The notes: a model not told the origin generated them from the letters alone. Numbered from the stretch's first letter, positions 53,427-62,245 are shown. The stretch is 64,000 bases of DNA from Zobellia amurskyensis (GCF_009725985.1 NZ_RCNR01000001.1:1-64000); one strand, 5' to 3'. Translations and numbers: made by a program.

Positions 53427-53445
53427 AAATGTAAATATTACGTTT
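53427..53445. promoter_or_regulatory. Candidate operator 2: 19-bp inverted repeat before the regulator gene
   Basis: AAATGT (53427-53432), 7-base spacer, ACGTTT (53440-53445): the same pattern as operator 1 with one substitution. It lies just upstream of the regulator's promoter element at 53473, so the regulator may autoregulate. Confidence 0.5.
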
Positions 53446-53472
53446 GTTGTTTAATTTGAAGAAGCAATTGGT

Positions 53473-53480
53473 TAGTTTTG
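53473..53480 (+). promoter_or_regulatory. Promoter -7 element of regulator copy 2
   Basis: TAGTTTTG fits TAnnTTTG, with a possible TTG at 53447-53449 as -33 element. It supports the ATG at 53497 over the GTG at 53482. Confidence 0.5.
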
Positions 53481-53496
53481 TGTGTTAAATGAGTTT

Positions 53497-54234
53497 ATGG
53501 GGCCTAAGGAAATTTCCAATATATCTGTTGATTGTGTTGTTTTTGGATATGACATAAAAAGAAAGTCACTCAATATTTTGTTGATAAAACGATATCTAGA
53601 ATCCGAGACAGGGTCTAGTGTTCTTGTGGATGATTATGTCTTAACCGGTTACCATGTGTATGAGCATGAAACTTTAGATGAGGCATCTTCTCGGGTTTTA
53701 AATAAGCTAACGGGCTTAACTAATTTGTATAAGAAGCAATTCAAGGCTTTTGGTGCTCCGGATCGGTTAATGGGTGAAGCAGATCAAATTTGGGTTAAGA
53801 AAAAGCAATTTAGTCCAAGGACGTTTACTATTGCTTATTATTTTTTATTGAAAACAGAAGACGTTACTCTGGAGGGAAATGCAAATAAGGCAAAATGGTT
53901 TCCTATTGAGGAATTACCAAGATTAGGGTTTGATCATGAAAAAATTATAAAAGAAGCGCACGAAGATTTAAAAGTGAAGTGCCTGTCCGAGCCCATAACT
54001 TTTGAGTTGTTGCCGGTAAAATTCACTATTAATGATGTGCAGGATTTATATCAGTCTATACTGGGTATCGAAATAGACAACCGCAATTTTAGAAGAAAGT
54101 TGATCAACAAAAAATACATTATCGCTTTAGGGGAAAAGCAAACAGGGGTGTCAAAAAAGCCAGCTCAGTTATACATGTTCAGTAAAGATGTGTATGATAA
54201 GGTATTCAATAAGAATTATTTGATCAGTATTTAA
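53497..54234 (+). CDS. Nudix-fold plus winged-helix transcriptional regulator (NrtR/AraR-like), copy 2
   Basis: About 245 residues from the ATG at 53497. Domain order is the same as copy 1: a Nudix-like sensor with VSVDCVVFGYD-like start (here ISVDCVVFGYD) and VLTGYHVYEHETLDEASS, in which the REUxEE catalytic helix is lost, and a winged helix ending QLYMFSKDVYDKV. The shared GIEIDNRNFRRKL segment lies in the DNA-recognition part. It is divergent from the polyol operon and two matching inverted repeats lie between them, so it is the probable local regulator. The ligand could be mannitol, fructose or a phosphate derivative. Confidence 0.88.
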   Translation: MGPKEISNISVDCVVFGYDIKRKSLNILLIKRYLESETGSSVLVDDYVLTGYHVYEHETLDEASSRVLNKLTGLTNLYKKQFKAFGAPDRLMGEADQIWVKKKQFSPRTFTIAYYFLLKTEDVTLEGNANKAKWFPIEELPRLGFDHEKIIKEAHEDLKVKCLSEPITFELLPVKFTINDVQDLYQSILGIEIDNRNFRRKLINKKYIIALGEKQTGVSKKPAQLYMFSKDVYDKVFNKNYLISI

Positions 54235-54356
54235 TCATCTTTTCCTAATTTCTCAAAGGGGTGTTGAAATAAGACAAGTGCCAATTTAATTTACTATTTT
54301 GAGGCGTGCTTTAGAGCATAGATTTTTTTATTCAACCTTACAATTCCCCGTTGCTT

Positions 54357-56288
54357 TTGAAGAAGTTGCTGTTTTTGGTTTCATGTTGTTTGCTAGTTTG
54401 TTGTTCTTCAAAAAATGAGCGGTCGGTGGCTCAATTTGGTAGGGCTTCAGATAGTACCTTGTTCTATTATAATCTTTCGAAGGATAGATCGCTTTCTATC
54501 AAAGAAAGGCAAGAGGCTATAAATAAATCGTATCAGAAATTAGATGGTATGGTCACGGATTCGCTTTATGGGTATGTGCTTGATCAAAAAAGTATGCTTC
54601 ATTTTACCTTGGGAGAATATGATAGTCTTTTGGGTTATAGTGATGTGCTTTTGAGTCATAGGGCCCAAATTGATAAAGCAGTACTTTTTGGGGAGCACTA
54701 TTATTTAAGGGGCTATTATTTTGCTGAAATAAAGCATGATTATTTTAAGGCCGTCGAAAATTATTCAAGTTCAAAGGAATATTTTTTGAGGGTAAACGAT
54801 AGTAGTCAAGTTGGGGAAAACCTGATTAATATTGGCATCATTCAAAAAAATAACAATGATTTTTTTGGTAGTAAAGAAACCCTTACGGATGCTTTAAAGT
54901 TTTTGAAAGCACCCGTAAAAAGAGCTAATTGCTACAACACATTGGCAACAAATCATAGAAAATTACTGAATTTCTCAGATGCAATTACGTACTATCAAAA
55001 AGCAATTAGCATAACGGAATCGGATAATGATAGGGTGATTTATGAAAACAATCTGGCAGCCAATTACATAGATAGTAAAGCGTTTGATAAGGCCATTGTT
55101 GTGTTGAGCAGGTTGGTGAATGACTCCACTTTGAAGCAAAATCAAAAAGAATATGCCCGGGTTTTGGATAATTTGGCTTACGCTAGGTGGTTAGCGGGCT
55201 CGCCTGTTAATGAAGATGAATTTAACAATGCATTGGCTATTAGAATCGAAAAGGGGGATAAAAGGGGGCAGATAGCTAGTCATTCACATCTGGGGGAATT
55301 TTATAGAAATAAGAGTCCTTTAAAATCTAAGGTCCATTTTGATTCGGTTATACAATTGTCCAAGTCTTTGAACATACCTCGTGCAGAGAAAGACGCTTTA
55401 AAACAGTTAATGAGATTGTTGCCAGCTGATGTTGGGTTAAAGAATCGTTATGTGTTTTTACAGGATAGTATATATGATCAAGAATTAAAAGTAAAGACCC
55501 AATTTGCCAAATATAGATATGATGATAGGTTTAAGCAGGAATCTATACTCCGTTTAGAAAAAGAAAACGCAGAGCATCAGTTAGAAGTGGTTGAAGAGCG
55601 AAACCGGAAAATTGTATCCTATGCGGGCTTGGCTTTGGTTTTATTTGTTTCCGTTTTTGCTGGATTCTATCTAGTGCAGAGGGCAAGGCATTTAAAACGG
55701 GAGAATAGAACGGTAAAGATCGAGGCCACTTATGAAACCGAAGCAGAGTTGTCCAGAAAATTGCACGATGATTTTGCGGGTAAGCTGAATCATGCTATGG
55801 TGCTCCTTCAAAATGGTGCGGACAATGCTGAGGTTCTAAATGTTGTTGATGGGCTATACAGTCAAAGTAGGGATTTCTCTAGGGAAATTAACGATGTTGA
55901 TACCGGGTCCAAATTCAAAGAAGTTCTTTTTGGAATGCTTAGCGGGTATTGTAGAAGTGCTCAATTGGTCGTTACCGGAAGTTTGGAGGTGGAATGGGAC
56001 AATCTTTCTGCGTTAACAAAGAAAACTCTTTATAAAGTACTTCAAGAGCTTATGATTAATATGCAGAAGCATAGTGGCGCTTCTGTAGTGTCAATTCATT
56101 TTGAGCAGTTGAAGAAAAAATTGGTGATTAGTTATGTGGACAACGGTAATGGAGCCACAAAAAGTAACTTAAATAATAAAAATGGACTATGGAATACAGA
56201 AAAGCGTATTCAAGCAATTAACGGAAGTCTTACTTTTGATTCAGAGAAGGGTGACGGTTTTAGGGCCCAAATTGAAATTCCGAATTAA
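54357..56288 (+). CDS. TPR-containing sensor histidine kinase
   Basis: About 643 residues. No ATG exists at the N terminus; the TTG at 54357 gives MKKLLFLVSCCLLVCCSS, a lipoprotein-like signal. Residues about 30-360 are helical TPR-type repeats in the periplasm. A coiled coil leads to a transmembrane helix at about 419-441. The kinase is of the HisKA_3/NarX type, with LHDDFAGKLNHA (His about 470) and an ATPase domain with LQELMINMQKHS, DNGNG and a late GDGFRAQI. Its response regulator follows 12 bases downstream. Ligand unknown. Confidence 0.88.
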   Translation: MKKLLFLVSCCLLVCCSSKNERSVAQFGRASDSTLFYYNLSKDRSLSIKERQEAINKSYQKLDGMVTDSLYGYVLDQKSMLHFTLGEYDSLLGYSDVLLSHRAQIDKAVLFGEHYYLRGYYFAEIKHDYFKAVENYSSSKEYFLRVNDSSQVGENLINIGIIQKNNNDFFGSKETLTDALKFLKAPVKRANCYNTLATNHRKLLNFSDAITYYQKAISITESDNDRVIYENNLAANYIDSKAFDKAIVVLSRLVNDSTLKQNQKEYARVLDNLAYARWLAGSPVNEDEFNNALAIRIEKGDKRGQIASHSHLGEFYRNKSPLKSKVHFDSVIQLSKSLNIPRAEKDALKQLMRLLPADVGLKNRYVFLQDSIYDQELKVKTQFAKYRYDDRFKQESILRLEKENAEHQLEVVEERNRKIVSYAGLALVLFVSVFAGFYLVQRARHLKRENRTVKIEATYETEAELSRKLHDDFAGKLNHAMVLLQNGADNAEVLNVVDGLYSQSRDFSREINDVDTGSKFKEVLFGMLSGYCRSAQLVVTGSLEVEWDNLSALTKKTLYKVLQELMINMQKHSGASVVSIHFEQLKKKLVISYVDNGNGATKSNLNNKNGLWNTEKRIQAINGSLTFDSEKGDGFRAQIEIPN

Positions 56289-56300
56289 ATAGTGCAGACT

Positions 56301-56966
56301 ATGTTCAAAAAAATACTTATCGCCGAAGATTTTCAGGACACCAATAAAGGTATTGTAAATGCCTTGGAAAATCGATTGCAAATAGAGGATATACAGGAAG
56401 AACTCTATTGTGATAAGGCTTATAACAGATTTAAAGTGGCTTTTTTAAATGGGGAACCGTATGAATTGCTCATAACGGACCTCTCATTTAAGGAAGGTCC
56501 CGTAGAACGTAAACTTACTTCCGGACAATCCCTTATTAATGCGGTAAGAAGTGTAGACCCAAGTATAAGGGTTATAGTTAATTCAATGATAGACAGTCCG
56601 GCTGATATTAATCCGCTTTTTACGGACCAGCAGATAAACGGTTATGTCTGTAAAGGTCGTAATGGGTTGAATGAATTGATTACCGCTATACAAGAAGTCC
56701 ATCAGAATAGAACATACGTTTCTCCTCAAATTAACCTGAATAGCGGTAATTCGGTTTTTGAACTAGACAAGTATGACCTTTTAATTTTGCAAGATCTAGC
56801 AGAAGGTTTTACTAAAAAGGAAATTTCAGAAAAGTTGAAGCTTCAAAATATTTCACCCAATAGCGAGAGTACGATTGATAAAAAAGTAAGTCGCTTGTTT
56901 GATGCCTTTGGGGCGAAAAACACCCACCATCTTATTGCAAAACTGATTAAACAAGGTAGAATCTAA
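56301..56966 (+). CDS. Response regulator with LuxR-type helix-turn-helix
   Basis: About 221 residues from the ATG at 56301. The receiver domain has D10 and phosphoacceptor D60 in LLITDLSF, and SMIDS/KGRNGL replace the usual Thr/Lys switch positions. The C-terminal HTH includes LILQDLAEGFTKKEISEKL and the recognition helix STIDKKVSRLFDAFG. Such proteins follow TPR kinases in many Bacteroidota. Its targets could include the adjacent glycoside hydrolase or the polyol locus. A terminator closes the two-gene operon. Confidence 0.9.
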   Translation: MFKKILIAEDFQDTNKGIVNALENRLQIEDIQEELYCDKAYNRFKVAFLNGEPYELLITDLSFKEGPVERKLTSGQSLINAVRSVDPSIRVIVNSMIDSPADINPLFTDQQINGYVCKGRNGLNELITAIQEVHQNRTYVSPQINLNSGNSVFELDKYDLLILQDLAEGFTKKEISEKLKLQNISPNSESTIDKKVSRLFDAFGAKNTHHLIAKLIKQGRI

Positions 56967-57008
56967 ACCTAACCCTTCCGTTTTACCCGACCAATACACG
57001 TCAATTAT

Positions 57009-57038
57009 TAATCCCTTACGGATATCTGTAAGGGATTA
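57009..57038 (+). terminator. Intrinsic terminator after the kinase/regulator pair
   Basis: TAATCCCTTAC (57009-57019) pairs perfectly with GTAAGGGATTA (57028-57038) around an 8-base loop, then TCTTTT. Confidence 0.85.
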
Positions 57039-57052
57039 TCTTTTAATGATGC

Positions 57053-57060
57053 TAGGTTTG
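57053..57060 (+). promoter_or_regulatory. Promoter -7 element of the small Cys/His protein gene
   Basis: TAGGTTTG fits TAnnTTTG; transcription near 57067 supports the ATG at 57079. Confidence 0.5.
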
Positions 57061-57078
57061 ACAAAAGTTTTACGGCCA

Positions 57079-57291
57079 ATGATTAAATACTATGTAAATG
57101 ATACCGCACAAGCCAACGGAAACCATGAGGTTCATAAGCAAGACTGCAATTTGCTTGCTTTTATGTTAAGTAAGACAGATTTAGGTAATCATGCTTCATG
57201 TCACCTCGCAATTGCTGAAGCTAGAAAAATTTATAGCCAATCCAGTGCCTGTGTGCGATGCTTTAAGAAATGCGCTGTGCATGAAATGTAA
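57079..57291 (+). CDS. Small conserved Cys/His-rich protein
   Basis: A 70-residue protein from the ATG at 57079. It begins MIKYYVNDTAQANGNHEVHK, then has Cys at four or five positions (QDCN, ASCHLA, CVRCFKKC) and a regular pattern of His. I recall similar 65-75 residue proteins with YYVN..AQ..G.HEVH..C in Bacteroidota and other phyla, without known function. Metal binding through Cys/His is plausible. It has its own promoter and stands alone between the two-component pair and the glycoside hydrolase. Confidence 0.75.
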   Translation: MIKYYVNDTAQANGNHEVHKQDCNLLAFMLSKTDLGNHASCHLAIAEARKIYSQSSACVRCFKKCAVHEM

Positions 57292-57504
57292 CTAAAGTTT
57301 AGACCGGTCTGCTCAGGAGGTGGTTGGGGGATCATCAAATTTGCGGGCCTGGTCTTTAATAATTGTGGATTAGAACAATAAATAGTGACAGTCATACGTT
57401 GGAAACGTTAAAATGCATAATTTATCGATGAATGACATCTGATTTCTGTGATTCTTACGTATATGTGGTGTTACAGACATATCATTCAAAATCCCCCAAT
57501 CCCC

Positions 57505-60500
57505 ATGACTTCATTTATTGATTCCGTAAAAAGAAGATGTTTTTACAAACAGAAATCTTTATTATCTAGAATTGTTTTACTCGTAATACTCTATAGCTGG
57601 ACAAGTGCCAGTGTGTTTGCACAAAGCGCTAGTTACTCCGTAATGGAAGTAGTTGAAGTAGAATTCAAAAGCCAACAACAATACAGTAATCCTTACATGG
57701 ATGTAGATGTGTGGGTTGAGTTACAAAAAGAAGGTTCGCCCGGTGAGGTATATCGCATCCCAATATTTTGGGACGGCGGGAATGTCTTCCGTGGTCGTTT
57801 AGTAGCAACTTCGCCCGGTAACTGGACTTGGAAAGTGCTAGATGAAACCGTTACAAAATCTGATCGTGGTTTTATTGGCAAGAGCGGCGCGTTTAGTGCG
57901 GCTATTGCAGATGTGAGTAGCAACCCTAATAATCGCGGATTTATTAGGGTAGCTCCTAATAAACGAACCTTAGAGTATGCAGATGGTACCCCGTTCTTTT
58001 TTACGGCAGATACATCTTGGTCCGCTTTGACCGCGGTATTTGGTTTTGACCGTGCAAATGACATTTCTGGGATATCTTTTAAGGATTATATTTCGGCAAG
58101 AAAGAAACAGGGCTTCAATGGTCTTAATGTTATTGCCAGTTTTCCAGATGATACTTATCTGGAACAGTTGGGAAGAAACCTTGATCGGCCGGGTAAGGAA
58201 AGAGGTTTGTGGTCCAGTGAGACTTGGGGTAAGAAAATCGCGCCTAATGGAGAGACTCCTTTTGAATTGAAAACTAGGGGGCAATCTGTAACCGACAAGC
58301 TTGCGGAAGTAGATTATCAAAAAATAGATCCTAAATATTGGCAATCCGTAGACGAGCGGATGCAATTCTTATCAGAGCAAGGATTTGTAACCTTGTTCGA
58401 GTCCATAAGGAGACACGAACGATGGCCATTTCGCTCTCAAGTAGAGAAAAATGCATTTTATAATTACATCCGTTATCTATGGGCGCGCTATGGATGCTAT
58501 AATATGATTTTTAGTTGGGTGCACCATGATACCAATTCTGGAAATGTTTACCCTGAGTGGTTAAAATTGGTCAGTCATGCAAATAGTGAACTCAGTAAAA
58601 AGATTGGGGGCTACAAGATGCCCTATGGCCAGCCTAGAACCGCAATGTCTTATAATACAACTTTAAAAAACTGGGAACGGGACATACCTACGGCCCTAGA
58701 CGTACAAAACGTGAGTAATGCGGAGAGAGATGAGACCATGCACTCTTGGTTACGGGACATTTATTACGCCGGAGCAACTAAACCGGCTCTAAATTTAGAA
58801 CCATTTTATCCAGGTTGGGGTTTGCATTCCGGTAATGAAATCAATCCGGGAATGGATGATACCAGTATGGCGCAAATGCAGATGTATGGTTCCGTGCTAA
58901 GTGGTGGTCTGGCCGGCCATGCTTGGGGAGATGCTTGGTATGCTGGTGCAGCAACTTCTACGGGAAGATCTGGGGGAGCCACAATTGTAGCAGCTAACGA
59001 TCCGCAAATAAGTGCCTTGAATGCATTTGAATCTCAAGCAATGGGGCATTTAAAAGATTTTATATTAGATTCTGGACATGATTACAGTTATTTGGTGCCT
59101 GCTGCAGATACTCATTTAAGTGATAGTCAGGATTACTTGCATACTCTGTCGGTTTCAAAAGATAACTCGTTTGCTTTAGGCTTCTTTACGGCAGATTCTA
59201 GAAAGAATGCTAAAGCGCTACCCACATTAAAGAACTTTCAGGCCTCAAAGACTTACCAATTTCAATGGTGGGATGTGACTAATGGAGGTTGGGTTTCTTC
59301 TGAGAATATAACTACAAGTAGCTCCGGGGCTATGAAAACACCTAATGTGCCAAATAATGATCGCACTAAAGGTTGGGCTTATAGAATCCGGTTAGAAGGT
59401 CTTGTTGATGAGGATGATGTAGGTACTGATGAGACGGATACGGATACCGATTCCGATATTAATTTTGCCCTTCGTATTAATTCTGGGGGAGAGGCAACCA
59501 CCTATAATGGAGATACTTTTGTAGCGGATACCTATTTTGATTCAGGACTTCCGTTAAATAGGCCCCAAACCGGTCTTGATGACCCATTCAAGAGATTCAG
59601 GTTTAGCCGTTCCAGAGTAATGAATTATGATATTCCTTTGAAAAATGGAGATTATACGGTGAAACTTCATTTCGCCGAATTATGGTTTGGTGCTACAGGA
59701 GGTAGTGCCGGGGGCGCGGGCAAACGTGTCTTTGATGTAAGTTTAGAGGGTGTATTGGTAGAGGATAACCTAGATGTTTTTGCCCAAGTTGGAGCAGAGA
59801 CCGTGCTCACTAGGGCTTATACGGTAAATGTTTCCGATGGACAACTACAGATAGATTTTTCCTCGCTGGCTTCAGATGGAGGTGTTAGGCACCCTATTAT
59901 TAATGCCATTGAAATTCTGGGAACCCAAGAGGAGGTTCCACCTGTTGCGAATGGTAAAGAAGAAGCTTTGCCGGGTTTAGTTGGTCATTGGCCTTTAGAT
60001 GAATTAAATGGGGTAAATGCTGGTGATGTTAGTGGGCTGGAGCGCACTGGTGTGCTTCAGGATGGATTGACTTTTGATAAAGATAAAGTAAGCGGCCAAA
60101 TAGGAGGTGCCTTGTGGTTTGATGGGGGTGATGGCCATATTCGTCTGCCAAATCTAGATGATAATTTGCAGGCAGGTTTTTCTGTCTCGGCATGGATTAA
60201 GCCTAATAATGCAGAAGGTGGTTATCAAGGAGTAGTGGGTAGTACTACCTCAGGCGGATTTATGATGTTCGTTAATCAGGGTAAACTAGGGTTTAAGGTG
60301 ACAACTAACGAGAGTGGTAGTAGATTAATAAGCGAGGGAGTTGTTAAAAATGATGTGTGGCAAATGATTAGCTGTACTTACGATGGTAGTGAAATGCGTT
60401 GGTATATAAATGGTGAAAACGTTCATAGTGAGGCGTTCTCAGGAACTTTAAAAGATAGAAGTGAAGCTTGGATAGGATGGTCTGGATGGGGTAACGAATA

Positions 60501-60897
60501 TTTTGAAGGAGGTATAGATGATGTGCAGTTATTCAGCAATGCGCTTACTAAACAACAAATATTTTCTTTATATGAAGAAGGTGATTTCTATACAGTGTCG
60601 GGCAGTTTGGCTTCAAAGTCTGATGTGTCGATAGACAGCATAGAGAACCTGACAACTAAAATCACTCAGCCTGCATACGTCCATCCTAACCCTACTGTGG
60701 GTAATTTTAGGATTACTGGTATCTCCGAAGGTGAAAAAGAAATTGTGGTTGCTGATTTTTCGGGACATGTATTGCTTAGTCTGAAGACGGATGAAGCAGA
60801 GCCAGAGTTGGATCTTTCAGGATATCCCGATGCTATGTATATAGTCAACGTAAAGCAGAACGGGTTGGAATGGAGCTTTAAAATAATCAAAGAATAG
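57505..60897 (+). CDS. Multidomain T9SS-secreted glycoside hydrolase-like protein (DUF5060-DUF4038-malectin-LamG)
   Basis: About 1130 residues from the ATG at 57505, with a signal peptide ending SVFAQ at residue 40. Domains in order: DUF5060 (about 42-140); DUF4038 apiosidase-like TIM barrel related to GH140 (about 145-500) with candidate acidic residues D342 in HHDT and E432 in NLEPF; the collagen-binding-like C-terminal beta domain (about 505-632); an Asp/Thr linker; malectin (about 650-790); LamG/concanavalin-like (about 820-1030); and a T9SS sorting domain (about 1055-1130, YVHPNPTVGNFRI). It likely acts on a plant or algal polysaccharide side chain at the cell surface. No SusC/SusD pair is adjacent. 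Confidence 0.87.
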   Translation: MTSFIDSVKRRCFYKQKSLLSRIVLLVILYSWTSASVFAQSASYSVMEVVEVEFKSQQQYSNPYMDVDVWVELQKEGSPGEVYRIPIFWDGGNVFRGRLVATSPGNWTWKVLDETVTKSDRGFIGKSGAFSAAIADVSSNPNNRGFIRVAPNKRTLEYADGTPFFFTADTSWSALTAVFGFDRANDISGISFKDYISARKKQGFNGLNVIASFPDDTYLEQLGRNLDRPGKERGLWSSETWGKKIAPNGETPFELKTRGQSVTDKLAEVDYQKIDPKYWQSVDERMQFLSEQGFVTLFESIRRHERWPFRSQVEKNAFYNYIRYLWARYGCYNMIFSWVHHDTNSGNVYPEWLKLVSHANSELSKKIGGYKMPYGQPRTAMSYNTTLKNWERDIPTALDVQNVSNAERDETMHSWLRDIYYAGATKPALNLEPFYPGWGLHSGNEINPGMDDTSMAQMQMYGSVLSGGLAGHAWGDAWYAGAATSTGRSGGATIVAANDPQISALNAFESQAMGHLKDFILDSGHDYSYLVPAADTHLSDSQDYLHTLSVSKDNSFALGFFTADSRKNAKALPTLKNFQASKTYQFQWWDVTNGGWVSSENITTSSSGAMKTPNVPNNDRTKGWAYRIRLEGLVDEDDVGTDETDTDTDSDINFALRINSGGEATTYNGDTFVADTYFDSGLPLNRPQTGLDDPFKRFRFSRSRVMNYDIPLKNGDYTVKLHFAELWFGATGGSAGGAGKRVFDVSLEGVLVEDNLDVFAQVGAETVLTRAYTVNVSDGQLQIDFSSLASDGGVRHPIINAIEILGTQEEVPPVANGKEEALPGLVGHWPLDELNGVNAGDVSGLERTGVLQDGLTFDKDKVSGQIGGALWFDGGDGHIRLPNLDDNLQAGFSVSAWIKPNNAEGGYQGVVGSTTSGGFMMFVNQGKLGFKVTTNESGSRLISEGVVKNDVWQMISCTYDGSEMRWYINGENVHSEAFSGTLKDRSEAWIGWSGWGNEYFEGGIDDVQLFSNALTKQQIFSLYEEGDFYTVSGSLASKSDVSIDSIENLTTKITQPAYVHPNPTVGNFRITGISEGEKEIVVADFSGHVLLSLKTDEAEPELDLSGYPDAMYIVNVKQNGLEWSFKIIKE

Positions 60898-60935
60898 TTG
60901 TTATTAGCAAAACACGGTCTTCTAAGATATATGAG

Positions 60936-60973
60936 AATAGACCTCGGCATTTTTGTCGTGGTCTATTTTTTTT
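60936..60973 (+). terminator. Intrinsic terminator after glycoside hydrolase gene
   Basis: AATAGACC (60936-60943) pairs with GGTCTATT (60960-60967), followed by six T; inner CG/CG and CA/TG pairs shorten the loop. Confidence 0.8.
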
Positions 60974-61075
60974 ATTGAATATTTCTCTTGACGTTGTCCG
61001 TTCATTTTTTTAAAACGATTTGAATTTACGGGCGGTAAGTTTGAGTCGGAAAAGGTTGAGATAATTTTTAAAACT

Positions 61076-61107
61076 AAAAAAGCCTCCAACTTGCGTTGAA
61101 GGCTTTT
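61076..61107 (-). terminator. Terminator downstream of tRNA-Asp
   Basis: On the minus strand AAAAGCCT and AGGCTTTT pair, with CAAC/GTTG inside a small loop, right after the tRNA 3' end. This is a standard terminator for the tRNA transcript. Confidence 0.75.
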
Positions 61108-61109
61108 CG

Positions 61110-61183
61110 CGGTCTGGACGGGACTCGAACCCGCGACCCCCTGCGTGACAGGCAGGTATTCTAACCAACTGAACTACCAGACC
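61110..61183 (-). tRNA. tRNA-Asp (GTC)
   Basis: A 74-base cloverleaf on the minus strand. The acceptor arms GGTCTGG and CCAGACC pair over 7 bp with discriminator G at 61110. The D-loop contains AGTTGGTTAGA. The anticodon stem CCTGC/GCAGG encloses CTGTCAC, anticodon GTC. The T arm is GCGGG-TTCGAGT-CCCGT. G73 and GTC identify Asp. No CCA is encoded. Confidence 0.97.
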
Positions 61184-61255
61184 GTGGCGTTTAGCGAGTG
61201 CAAATATACACCGCATTTTCAATTGCACAAACAATTTTCAATAAAAATTTCATGA

Positions 61256-62185
61256 TTATTTAAATTTCTGCCTTTCCACTAAATAGGTGTTGAGGATTTT
61301 TGAGAAATCTCCTTTAACATCAACCTCCACATATTTTATTTTGTACTGGGCACATTTTAGTTTCAAATCTTCAAAATAGGAACTTACACTGCGTTCATAT
61401 GCTTCTTTTATGTTGCTGGAATACAAATCTATATGTTCGCCAGTCTCTACATCTAAAAAGCGTTTTGGGGTATTGTCAAAATCAAAATGGTACTCTGTGG
61501 TTCTATCCAAAAGATGAAATAACACCACTTCGTGCTTGTTATATTTTAAATGTCGGAGGGCATCAAATATTTTTTCATCCTCTGCCGAGGATTGAAACAT
61601 ATCCGTAAAAAGAAAAATTAGACTTCTTCTTTTTATGTTTTCGGCTATTTGATGCAAATAGGTGTAAGTTTCCGTTTGCTGGGCCGGTTTGGTATTCAAG
61701 CTGACTTCACTCAATTTTGCTAATAGCATTTGATGATGCCTTTCACTACCTTTTTCAGGAGCATAAAAATTGTAGCTATCGGAATATATGCTCAATCCAA
61801 CGGCGTCTCGCTGTCTTTTAAGGATGTTCATCAGGGCTGCTATGGCAAGTACCCCAAAACCAATTTTGTTTAAATTGGCGACAGATAAATTCTTTACCTC
61901 TGGGTAATACATAGAAGCGGAGCTATCCAAAATCATATGACACCTTAAATTGGTCTCTTCTTCATATCTTTTGGTATAGAGCTTATCGGTCTTGGCAAAA
62001 AGTTTCCAATCTATGTGTTTTGTGCTTTCACCGGGATTATAGATTTTATGTTCGGCAAACTCTGCGGAAAACCCATGAAACGGACTTTTGTGTATACCGC
62101 TGATGAAGCCTTCCACTACTTGGTTGGCCAAAAGCTCTAAGTTTTGAAATAGTGTGGTTTTGTTTAATTCCGATTGCAGGTTCAT
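61256..62185 (-). CDS. DUF58 domain protein (vWA-like), MoxR-associated
   Basis: A 309-residue cytoplasmic protein with the DUF58 signature: ISGIHKSPFHGFSAEFAEH, YNPGESTKHIDWKLFAKTDK, then a von Willebrand factor A-like fold with the MIDAS start LDSSASMYY, where Asp-x-Ser-x-Ser binds metal. DUF58 proteins usually work with MoxR AAA+ ATPases in complex assembly; no MoxR gene is in the window. A weak terminator and thioredoxin lie upstream. Confidence 0.92.
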   Translation of the reverse strand: MNLQSELNKTTLFQNLELLANQVVEGFISGIHKSPFHGFSAEFAEHKIYNPGESTKHIDWKLFAKTDKLYTKRYEEETNLRCHMILDSSASMYYPEVKNLSVANLNKIGFGVLAIAALMNILKRQRDAVGLSIYSDSYNFYAPEKGSERHHQMLLAKLSEVSLNTKPAQQTETYTYLHQIAENIKRRSLIFLFTDMFQSSAEDEKIFDALRHLKYNKHEVVLFHLLDRTTEYHFDFDNTPKRFLDVETGEHIDLYSSNIKEAYERSVSSYFEDLKLKCAQYKIKYVEVDVKGDFSKILNTYLVERQKFK

Positions 62186-62245
62186 GTTACTAAGATAGGC
62201 ATTAAACGGAAACTGTAATTGAGCGGATGCGTCAGTTTAGGGCAT

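Noticed and set aside
57301-57310. Palindrome AGACCGGTCT upstream of the glycoside hydrolase
   Set aside because: A single 10-bp palindrome occurs easily by chance and no second copy was seen nearby.
57970-58365. 131-residue minus-strand frame inside the glycoside hydrolase
   Set aside because: Antisense shadow; no domain, no promoter.
61010-61234. 74-residue minus-strand open frame
   Set aside because: It reads through tRNA-Asp and its terminator; the cloverleaf explains the sequence.
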